Shown here one piece after another: positions 37,645 to 44,428 of a DNA stretch of 51,054 nucleotides. Source of the stretch: Nitrospirales bacterium (lineage in GTDB: Bacteria > Nitrospirota > Nitrospiria > Nitrospirales > UBA8639). The number at the start of each line of letters is the position of its first letter. Within the stretch, counting starts at the first letter, position 1. The position numbers were made by a program, and so were the translations under genes. The stretch is from the NCBI GenBank assembly GCA_021603905.1, contig BQIU01000023.1:1-51054 (forward strand), in the 5' to 3' direction. The notes below the pieces were generated by a model, which worked only from the letters and a program-made list of their open reading frames with translations, did not search any database and had not been told where the DNA came from.

Positions 37645-38370
37645 ATGATGAATCGAATAATTAGACGGATTCAACGGTTTAAAGGGTGGTTTGGTGCCGC
37701 TGCCGCTCTTTCCATTTTTTATGGACTGTACTTAGGCCTATTCGACTCTCCTCCCGATTACTACCAGGGAGAAGTCGTGCGGATTATGTATGTGCATGTT
37801 CCCCTTGCTCATACCTCGCTCCTGGCCTATGGGTCACTTTTTCTGGGAAGCCTCTGGTACCTGTGGAAACGAGACCCTCTCGTTGACAACATGTGCCAAG
37901 CTGCTGCAGGCCTGACCGTCATTTTCACGACATTGTCGCTGATCACTGGTGCTATTTGGGCGAAGCCCACCTGGAATACCTGGTGGACGTGGGACCCGAA
38001 ACTTGTTTCATTTGCTATCCTGCTGCTCATTGCGTCAGGATATCTTATGCTACGAACTTTTGTGGAAGACCCTGATAAAGAAGGACGATATGCTGCAGTC
38101 ATGGCCATTGTCGGTGGCGTCGACTTACCGATTATTTACTTTTCAGCTGAGTGGTGGAGATCTCTTCATCAGCCGCTGTCAATATCCATGCGAGGGGTGA
38201 GTATGACTGGGGATATTCTCTTGCCCCTCTCAATCATGAGCCTTGGACTCAATTTGTTATTTATCTACATGCTCATGGTTCGAACACAAATGTTATACTT
38301 AACCAATCTGCTGCAGGCCAAAAAAGGACGCCTTCTCAGCCAAGTGCATCTCACCCAAACCAGCTCATGA
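37645..38370 (+). CDS. ccmC: Haem handling protein CcmC
   Basis: 241 residues with six membrane helices. The tryptophan-rich haem motif WNTWWTWDPKL (110-120) and the conserved H51 in MYVHVPLAH are present; a second histidine lies in WWRSLHQP. CcmC presents haem to CcmE at the periplasmic face. The stop overlaps the next gene as ATGA. Confidence 0.96.
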   Translation: MMNRIIRRIQRFKGWFGAAAALSIFYGLYLGLFDSPPDYYQGEVVRIMYVHVPLAHTSLLAYGSLFLGSLWYLWKRDPLVDNMCQAAAGLTVIFTTLSLITGAIWAKPTWNTWWTWDPKLVSFAILLLIASGYLMLRTFVEDPDKEGRYAAVMAIVGGVDLPIIYFSAEWWRSLHQPLSISMRGVSMTGDILLPLSIMSLGLNLLFIYMLMVRTQMLYLTNLLQAKKGRLLSQVHLTQTSS

Positions 38371-38873
38371 CTGGGTTTTATCTGAGATGGGCAGGCGTGA
38401 TCGTGATAGCGATCATATTGGCAGTGCTTGCCACACAAAATTATCAAGATCATTTGGCCAGTGTGATCCCAGAGTCCGTCATCACAGGCAATCATTCTCA
38501 AGCAACAGTTCGAGTCCAAGGAATGGTCGGCAGCGGCAGCTTGACCGGAAGCCCCGAAGAAGGGCATGCTGAGTTTGAATTATTGGGGGAAACGAAGAGT
38601 CTAAAAGTCCAGTATCAGGGACCACCTCCGGAAAACCTTCGTGAATTAAAGACACTGATTCTGATTGGGCGTTGGGACCCAGAAGTTCAGGTATTTCGAG
38701 CGCACGAAACGGCACTCGTTACGAATTATGGATTTGTAGCCAGTGCTTATATCATTGCGTTTTTGGTTCTTGTCGCGAGCGTGTTTACGATGAGCCGGAA
38801 GGTAGCATTTTTGTTTCAGGAGATTAAAGACTCTAAACTCTATGAACCCGAGTTAGATACCCATGTGGACTAA
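38367..38873 (+). CDS. CcmE-like OB-fold protein fused to a CcmD-like tail
   Basis: 168 residues from the ATG overlapping the ccmC stop. An N-terminal anchor (LRWAGVIVIAIILAVLATQN) is followed by an OB-fold region that aligns with CcmE: VRVQGMVGSGSL, AEFELLGETKSLKVQYQGPP and ILIGRW...VFRAHETALV. Where CcmE has the haem-binding H-x-x-x-Y, this protein reads ALVTNYGF, so the histidine is absent. A second membrane helix follows (FVASAYIIAFLVLVASVFTM) with a basic/acidic cytoplasmic tail, in the style of the small protein CcmD. It occupies the usual ccmD position between ccmC and ccmE, so I infer a structural CcmD role with a non-haem OB domain. Confidence 0.75.
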   Translation: MTGFYLRWAGVIVIAIILAVLATQNYQDHLASVIPESVITGNHSQATVRVQGMVGSGSLTGSPEEGHAEFELLGETKSLKVQYQGPPPENLRELKTLILIGRWDPEVQVFRAHETALVTNYGFVASAYIIAFLVLVASVFTMSRKVAFLFQEIKDSKLYEPELDTHVD

Positions 38874-39318
38874 AGGTAGAAAAACCAGTTTGATTCTTAG
38901 CATCCTCCTTGTCGCAGGAGCCCTGGGCTACTTAGCTTTAGGAAACTTTGGCGAGAACCTTGTCTATTTCGTGACGCCGTCAGAAGTTCGGGCATTTTCA
39001 GCGGAGCAATCCCAGAAAAAAATCCGCGTGGCAGGTATGGTTGTCAAAAAAAGTATCAAAACTCAAGCCGATCCCGTGGGACTCACGTTTCAACTCACCG
39101 ATGGAGAGGCCACTATTCCTGTGGTGTTTCAAGGCATACCTCCGGACCTCTTTAAAGAAGGGCAAGGAGCGGTTGCAGAAGGGCACTGGAGGTCCGACAA
39201 GGTCTTTCATTCTAAGATGATTATGGCCAAGCACTCTGAAGACTATATGCCGATCGAGATGAAGCGAGCCGGTGTCGAATTACCAAAAAAGGATTTCATG
39301 AAGACCCTCTCTCCTTAA
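38863..39318 (+). CDS. ccmE: Haem chaperone CcmE
   Basis: 151 residues. A single N-terminal anchor (TSLILSILLVAGALGYLALG) precedes the OB-fold (KIRVAGMVVKKSIK, LTFQLTDGEATIPVVFQGIP). The covalent haem site is H124 with Y128 in MAKHSEDYMP, the standard bacterial H-x-x-x-Y form. CcmE carries haem from CcmC to CcmF. It overlaps the preceding OB-fold gene by 11 nt and is clearly paralogous to it. Confidence 0.96.
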   Translation: MWTKGRKTSLILSILLVAGALGYLALGNFGENLVYFVTPSEVRAFSAEQSQKKIRVAGMVVKKSIKTQADPVGLTFQLTDGEATIPVVFQGIPPDLFKEGQGAVAEGHWRSDKVFHSKMIMAKHSEDYMPIEMKRAGVELPKKDFMKTLSP

Positions 39319-39494
39319 AAACAGGAACATAAAGAGGGATAAAGAAGAAAAATGCTGTTTAGAAAATTGATTGCCGTTATGGACAGAAACTCCTCTTCCC
39401 CTCCTACTGAAAGCTTGCGGTAGGGTCTCCTGAAAAAACGTGCAAACACCTTTAGGTTAGTCAAACTTCCACTAATTGAAATACCATACGATCC

Positions 39495-41444
39495 ATGATC
39501 ATTGAGATTGGCCATTTTTCTGTTGTTGTTGCCTGGGTCCTTACCCTTTTGGGCATTGGCTCATCCATCGCCGCACTCCGGTCGCGAAACGCAGACTGGG
39601 TTCGTGTAGGACGTATTGCGGTCACCCTGACGTTCGGTTTGTTGTTTATCGGCATGGCTTCTCTTGTGTATTCATTTCTCATGAGAGATTTTTCTGTCCT
39701 CTACGTTGCCAATAATTCAAATTCGAAATTGCCATTTTTCTATACCGTCGCCGCAGTGTGGGGCGGGCATGAAGGCTCCTTACTCCTTTGGGCCTTTATT
39801 CTTTCCTCATTTAGCACTCTCGCCGTCTGGCTGCATTGGCGAACCCAGCCAACCATCATGCCGTACCTGATCGCGGTAGAATCAGCCGTCATGCTTGGGT
39901 TTCTTTCTCTGATCGTGTTTCTTTCCAGTCCGTTTGCCAGATTGGTTCCAACCCCGCTTGACGGCAAAGACCTGAATCCCTTGCTCCAAGATCCGGCCAT
40001 GGTCATGCATCCCCCAATGCTGTACATGGGATACGTGGGTTTTTCCATTCCCTTTTCCTTTGCGATGGCTGCCCTTTTTTCAGGCCGTCTCGGGGAAGAA
40101 TGGATTAAAGTCACACAGCGGTGGACCATTTTTGCATGGCTCTGCCTGACGACTGGCATCTTACTTGGCGGATACTGGGCCTATTACGAATTAGGGTGGG
40201 GAGGTTATTGGGGATGGGATCCAGTCGAGAACGCATCGTTTATGCCATGGTTGGTGGGAACAGCGTATCTTCACTCAGTCCTCGTGCAAGAAAAACGAAA
40301 GATGTTCAAAGTCTGGAACTTGCTTTTGATCATCGTGACATTTTCGCTCTCGCTCATTGGGACCTTTTTGGTCAGAAGTGGCGTCCTCACGTCTGTCCAT
40401 ACCTTTGCGACCGACCCTGAGCGGGGTCTGTATATTCTCATTTTTATTACGATCATTATTGGTACCGCCTTTGGCGCCTTAATCATTCAATCAAAAAAAC
40501 TCAAGAGTCAGATCGAAATGGACTCGTTTGTTTCACGAGAATCCATCTTTCTTTTCAATAATTTGTTTTTTCTGGTCGCCGCGGCCACAGTGTTTCTCGG
40601 CACGCTCTATCCCCTCATGGTTGAAACATTCCAAGGGGGAAAAGTGACGGTTGGTCCTCCTTATTACAACGCTGTCTTCATGCCAATTGCTCTAGGGCTT
40701 CTCTTCCTCATGGGCATCGGCCCATATATTCCATGGCGCAAGGCCTCCGCGAGTAATTTAAAGAAAAACTTCCTTGTTCCGCTTATTGCTGGGGTAGTGA
40801 CGATGGTTCTCTTATTCATCTCTGGCATCCACAGCTTGTACGCACTGGCTGGCGGGTTTGTTGTCGGATTTTCCGGGTCGGCAATACTTCTCGATTTCGG
40901 AAAAATTTCTAAACTGTATGCCAATCGTGAACATGTCAATATTTTCAAAGGTTTCTTGAAGGCCTTTTCAGCCAATCAACGCCGATATTCAAGTCTCATC
41001 ACACACCTTGGCGTCCTGATCTTGGTGATTGGAATTATTGCCTCAACGATCTATCAAACCGAAAAAGTTGTCTCCATGAAAGTTGGAGACACATTTTCCA
41101 TTGCCGATTACGAGATGAAACTCCTGAATATCCATGAAGTCGAGGGGAAAAATTGGAAAGCCCAAGAGGGTGTGTTTGAAGTCACTCAAGACAATGAAGT
41201 CATCACGAAGCTCAGACCACAGAAACGTGTGTACACAGCCTCACAGAGTCCGACAACAGAGTCAGCAATTCATGCCATCAATATGGGGCACATCTTTCTG
41301 ACCATGCCGGATGTCTCTGCAGATGGTGTGGCCGTCGCTCGAGGCGTGATTAATCCCCTCATCCTGTGGGTTTGGGGCGGAGGTGGTATTATGGGCTTAG
41401 GCGTTTTATTAAATATTTTTCGACCACGAAGACGGGAAGAATGA
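39495..41444 (+). CDS. ccmF: Haem lyase subunit CcmF
   Basis: 649 residues with about 14-15 membrane helices. WGGHEGSLLLW (89-99) and the tryptophan-rich WGGYWGWDPVENASF (235-249) are the haem-handling motifs; MHPPMLYMGYVGFSIPFSFA and FLVRSGVLTSVHTFA are further family signatures. CcmF, with CcmH and CcmI, attaches haem to apocytochrome c. A 176-nt gap separates it from ccmE, with only a weak hairpin (CCTAC...GTAGG) visible. Overlaps ccmG as ATGA. Confidence 0.97.
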   Translation: MIIEIGHFSVVVAWVLTLLGIGSSIAALRSRNADWVRVGRIAVTLTFGLLFIGMASLVYSFLMRDFSVLYVANNSNSKLPFFYTVAAVWGGHEGSLLLWAFILSSFSTLAVWLHWRTQPTIMPYLIAVESAVMLGFLSLIVFLSSPFARLVPTPLDGKDLNPLLQDPAMVMHPPMLYMGYVGFSIPFSFAMAALFSGRLGEEWIKVTQRWTIFAWLCLTTGILLGGYWAYYELGWGGYWGWDPVENASFMPWLVGTAYLHSVLVQEKRKMFKVWNLLLIIVTFSLSLIGTFLVRSGVLTSVHTFATDPERGLYILIFITIIIGTAFGALIIQSKKLKSQIEMDSFVSRESIFLFNNLFFLVAAATVFLGTLYPLMVETFQGGKVTVGPPYYNAVFMPIALGLLFLMGIGPYIPWRKASASNLKKNFLVPLIAGVVTMVLLFISGIHSLYALAGGFVVGFSGSAILLDFGKISKLYANREHVNIFKGFLKAFSANQRRYSSLITHLGVLILVIGIIASTIYQTEKVVSMKVGDTFSIADYEMKLLNIHEVEGKNWKAQEGVFEVTQDNEVITKLRPQKRVYTASQSPTTESAIHAINMGHIFLTMPDVSADGVAVARGVINPLILWVWGGGGIMGLGVLLNIFRPRRREE

Positions 41445-41995
41445 GTCGCGGCTTACAACTTTCACTGATCATAGGGTTACTGGGCCTTTTCGCCCTCTTT
41501 TATCAAGGGCTTTGGGGTGACCCGCGTAGTATCCCTACGGTACTCATTGGAACTGAAGCCCCGACGTTTACCGGGCCGGATGTTGAGTCTGGGAAAGCTA
41601 TTTCACTCGAACAGTATAAAGGCAAGGTTGTCTTGCTCAATTTCTGGGCATCTTGGTGCTATGAATGTAAAGTGGAACACAAGGACATTCTGCGTCTTCA
41701 TCAGCAGTTTAAGGATCATCCAGACTTTGTGATGTTGGGGATCAATTATCAAGACGACCTGCCTGATGCGAAGAAATATCTCAAGACCTATGGATCAACT
41801 TTTCAACATGTCCGCGATATTAAAGGCACTCTGGCGATAGATTATGGCGTCTATGGCGTACCCGAAACATTTGTCATCGATCAACAGGGAGTGATCCGAC
41901 ATAAATGGGTTGGACCAATTGTTGGACAAGTGTATACCAATCTCACAGAAAACGTGATTTCTCCACTTCTGAATAACACGCAATCCTCAACATGA
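41441..41995 (+). CDS. ccmG: Periplasmic thiol-disulfide protein CcmG/DsbE
   Basis: 184 residues from the ATG overlapping the ccmF stop; a longer frame from 41366 lies inside ccmF and is rejected. One membrane anchor (LQLSLIIGLLGLFALFYQGL), then a thioredoxin fold with WCYEC (C73, C76) and the cis-proline segment YGVYGVPETFVIDQQG. The glutamate between the cysteines is unusual; most CcmG have WCxxC with V, P or T. It reduces the CXXCH motif of apocytochromes. Coupled to ccmH by another ATGA overlap. Confidence 0.94.
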   Translation: MSRGLQLSLIIGLLGLFALFYQGLWGDPRSIPTVLIGTEAPTFTGPDVESGKAISLEQYKGKVVLLNFWASWCYECKVEHKDILRLHQQFKDHPDFVMLGINYQDDLPDAKKYLKTYGSTFQHVRDIKGTLAIDYGVYGVPETFVIDQQGVIRHKWVGPIVGQVYTNLTENVISPLLNNTQSST

Positions 41996-42462
41996 TTAGC
42001 CGTTGCTTTCTGCTTTTCTTCGTTATGGTTCTGACTCTTCCTTGGCAAGGCTTTGCCAAAGTGGTGGATGAGACTGAACTGGATATCCAGGTTCGTGAAA
42101 TCGCGAAAACATTACGCTGTACCGTCTGTCAAACAGAAAATATTTGGGAATCCGGTGCGCCGCTAGCCGTTCAAATGCGAAGCGCGATTCGAGAGCGTTT
42201 AACTCTTGGACATTCACCTGAAGAGATTCACGCATACTTTCTGAGTCGGTATGGTGATTATATCCTCATGCAGCCCCCAAAGCACGGTATGAATTGGTTG
42301 ATTTGGGTGGCACCGTTTGCCCTCCTACTCGTGGGTGGATTTTTTCTCTATAAAGAAGTGAAACTTTGGGTCCGACCACCATCACCAACACCACAACAAC
42401 AGCCTCCCCCTCTCGATCAAGAATCCCGGGAACGAATCGAACGGGAACTTCATCATCCCTAA
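41992..42462 (+). CDS. ccmH: Cytochrome c maturation protein CcmH (CycL)
   Basis: 156 residues: signal peptide (FLLFFVMVLTLPWQGFA), the redox motif LRCTVCQ (C43, C46) and the helical segment MRSAIRERLTLGHSPEEIHA with YFLSRYGDYILMQPP, then one membrane helix (WLIWVAPFALLLVGGFFLYK) and a proline-rich cytoplasmic tail. Binds apocytochrome thiols for the CcmF lyase. Only the N-terminal CcmH unit is present; the CcmI part is a separate gene, as in split systems. Confidence 0.95.
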   Translation: MISRCFLLFFVMVLTLPWQGFAKVVDETELDIQVREIAKTLRCTVCQTENIWESGAPLAVQMRSAIRERLTLGHSPEEIHAYFLSRYGDYILMQPPKHGMNWLIWVAPFALLLVGGFFLYKEVKLWVRPPSPTPQQQPPPLDQESRERIERELHHP

Positions 42463-42483
42463 CGCGTTCACCAACGAAACACG

Positions 42484-43401
42484 ATGCTACTCATTCCCGT
42501 TACCACCATCCTTATTTTTGTCATTGTGGCGATCACATCACCGTTTTGGCGAAAAGATCCCAATCCGTTCTCTCCGTTTCACAATGACGAACGACATCAA
42601 GAGCTCGCTGATTTAGTCGTCGAACGTGAGGTGCTCGTCCGCTCATTACAAGAACTCGATGTGGAATTGGCCCAAAAACGAATGGAGCCAGAAGATCATA
42701 CCCGCCTTAAGGCCACCGATGAACATCGTCTCCTTCAAGTTCTTGACCGACTTGAGTTTCTGCAGAAAGACGCCGCCGATGAAGCCAACGCTCCTCAGAC
42801 GACCCCACCTCGAAGAAAAATATGGATACCCGCAACTATCTGCGCATTAATTGTGCTCTTCTCTTCCTTGGGAACATATTTGTGGGTACAGATCCAAGCA
42901 CTAGAAAAACTGACCGCGTCTCAAGCGCAACAAGGCCCAGGGGAAGACGGACCCAATCCATTGGAAATGGTGGCAAAGCTGGAGGAACGTCTTCGTAAAA
43001 ACCCAGATGATCTGGAAGGACAAATCATGGCAGGACGCTCCCATCAGGTCCTCAACCGATACGAGGAGGCCCATAAGGCATGGACAAAAGTCTTGGAACT
43101 TCAGCCTCGAAACAATGAAGCCTTATATAATTTAGGCGTGATTTTGATTGAGACAAGGAAGTTTGATGATCCTGAGGTCTTCAACACTGCTCTCGGTTAT
43201 TTTGATAAAGTATTGATCGACCGACCGAATGAGCCTGGCGTCAATTGGTACCGGGGTTTAACCCTGTGGTATCTCAAACGACCCCGCGAGGCCGAAGATG
43301 CCTGGGCCTTGGCCTTCAAAAATCTTGACCCTGCCAGCCCTGATGCAAAGTTCGTGAAAGAAGCCTTAGCCAAACTTAGAGCGGGAGAAGTTCCGTTTTA
43401 A
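42484..43401 (+). CDS. ccmI: CcmI-like TPR protein of the haem lyase
   Basis: 305 residues. An N-terminal membrane helix is followed by a charged leucine-zipper-like loop (DLVVEREVLVRSLQELDVEL), a second helix (IPATICALIVLFSSLGTYLW) and periplasmic TPR units (GRSHQVLNRYEEAHKAWTKV, LYNLGVILIETRKF, WYRGLTLWYLKRPREAEDAW). CcmI captures the C-terminus of apocytochromes and delivers them to CcmF/H. Starts 21 nt after ccmH and closes the operon. No terminator was recognised behind it. Confidence 0.9.
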   Translation: MLLIPVTTILIFVIVAITSPFWRKDPNPFSPFHNDERHQELADLVVEREVLVRSLQELDVELAQKRMEPEDHTRLKATDEHRLLQVLDRLEFLQKDAADEANAPQTTPPRRKIWIPATICALIVLFSSLGTYLWVQIQALEKLTASQAQQGPGEDGPNPLEMVAKLEERLRKNPDDLEGQIMAGRSHQVLNRYEEAHKAWTKVLELQPRNNEALYNLGVILIETRKFDDPEVFNTALGYFDKVLIDRPNEPGVNWYRGLTLWYLKRPREAEDAWALAFKNLDPASPDAKFVKEALAKLRAGEVPF

Positions 43402-43502
43402 TCCTTTCCCAATCTCCCTACCCATCTTCTCTGAATTACTGGTGCTGTTAATAGTCATCAACCAAGATTGTTGCAGCACGGTGATCTATTGAAAATGTAG
43501 CC

Positions 43503-43530
43503 TTGCTTTCTAAGCCTAACTCGCTATACT
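43503..43530 (+). promoter_or_regulatory. Promoter-like sequence left of the IS relic (duplicate)
   Basis: -35 TTGCTT (43503-43508), 16-nt spacer, -10 TATACT (43525-43530). The surrounding ~45 nt (CTATTGAAAATG, AAGCCTAACTCGCTATACTG) resembles the sequence at 44343-44397. It points into the IS relic, antisense to its transposase frames. Confidence 0.45.
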
Positions 43531-43630
43531 GGGACACATTTAGAAATTACTCGGGAAGTCAGAGGTGGTCCTACTTCCTTGGACAGGTTTGCGGCAGCGG
43601 CAAAGGTAAGCTACAACTACGTGGTTGATG

Positions 43631-43996
43631 TTATGCCGCTTGCTTCTTTTCTTCAGAAACGGGCCTTTGAAGATGAGAGAGATTATAGACCTCATCAGGT
43701 GTTAGGCCATCGAAGGTCGAATGAGGCCGTGTGTGATTGTAATGGGTGAGCCATGCACCAATGTGAGTCCGAGCCTGAGAGCCATTCTCCAAGGCATTCA
43801 AATACACACACTCATATTTCAAGCTCCGCCACAACCGTTCGATGAACACATTATCCATCCATCGGCCTTTTTCATCCATTGAGATCTTGATTCCGTGTTC
43901 TTTGAGCACCGAGGTGAATTCATCCGACGTAAATTGGGATCCTTGATCCGTGTTGAAGATGTCTGGCACGCCATACAGAGCCAACGCCTCCTCCAA
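43631..43996 (-). pseudogene. IS3-family transposase orfB, C-terminal fragment
   Basis: 121 codons covering the second half of the DDE integrase core: FNTDQGSQFTSDEF with the second aspartate, and MDNVFIERLWRSLKYECVYL with the catalytic glutamate, then the closing HYNHTRPHSTFDGLTPDEVY. The first aspartate and the N-terminal part are missing, so it is inactive. Confidence 0.92.
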
Positions 43997-44017
43997 TGCC
44001 TCAATACAGAAAGCAGC

Positions 44018-44233
44018 TCATAAATGTGCGCCTCTTGATCGGTGTGGCTTTTTCACGCTTGCCTGAACCCCCTGCTCCATCGCGGTCAGAGCTTCACGTT
44101 TCCAGCGGTGAATGACGGTGGCATGCACGCCATACTTTAACGCCAGCTCCGAGATCGGCGTATCCTCCCGGAGCGCGGATAACGCCACCTTCGCCTTAAA
44201 ATTGACCGGGTGATTCTTACGAGTTCGACTCAT
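44018..44233 (-). pseudogene. IS3-family transposase orfA, N-terminal fragment
   Basis: About 70 codons from the ATG at 44233 (GGAGGGTC upstream on the minus strand). MSRTRKNHPVNFKAKVALSA and LALKYGVHATVIHRWKREAL form the helix-turn-helix. The leucine zipper and the frameshift site to orfB are lost at the deletion point near 44000-44018. Confidence 0.88.
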
Positions 44234-44368
44234 AATCCATGACCCTCCTTTGGTCACAAATTGTAGCGTAACACCCTGTCTAAATTCCTGGGACCACATC
44301 TTAACCCCACAAGCCATAAGGCTAGATCACGGATGATGGACGACCTATTGATAATGCAGGTCTTTCTC

Positions 44369-44396
44369 TTGCGTTCTTAGCCCAACCCGCTATACT
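44369..44396 (+). promoter_or_regulatory. Promoter of the caspase/TPR gene
   Basis: -35 TTGCGT (44369-44374), 16-nt spacer, -10 TATACT (44391-44396), 33 nt before the ATG at 44429. Nearly the same sequence occurs on the other side of the IS relic (43503-43530). Confidence 0.55.
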
Positions 44397-44428
44397 GCTA
44401 CGAACCGCGAAATTTGGAGGGTATTCTG

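Larger units (their letters stand above)
43566..44296 (-). mobile_element. IS3-family element, internally deleted
   Basis: Terminal inverted repeats begin TGGTCC and end GACAGG at the left (43566-43587) and in inverted form at the right (44275-44296). Between them lie the start of orfA and the end of orfB on the minus strand, with the joining part missing. At 731 bp it is about half the usual 1.2-1.5 kb. No target-site duplication is obvious. It should be immobile without help. Confidence 0.85.

Noticed and set aside
38151-38366. N-terminal extension of the OB-fold gene
   Set aside because: It lies inside ccmC in another frame; the ATGA overlap at 38367 is the natural start.
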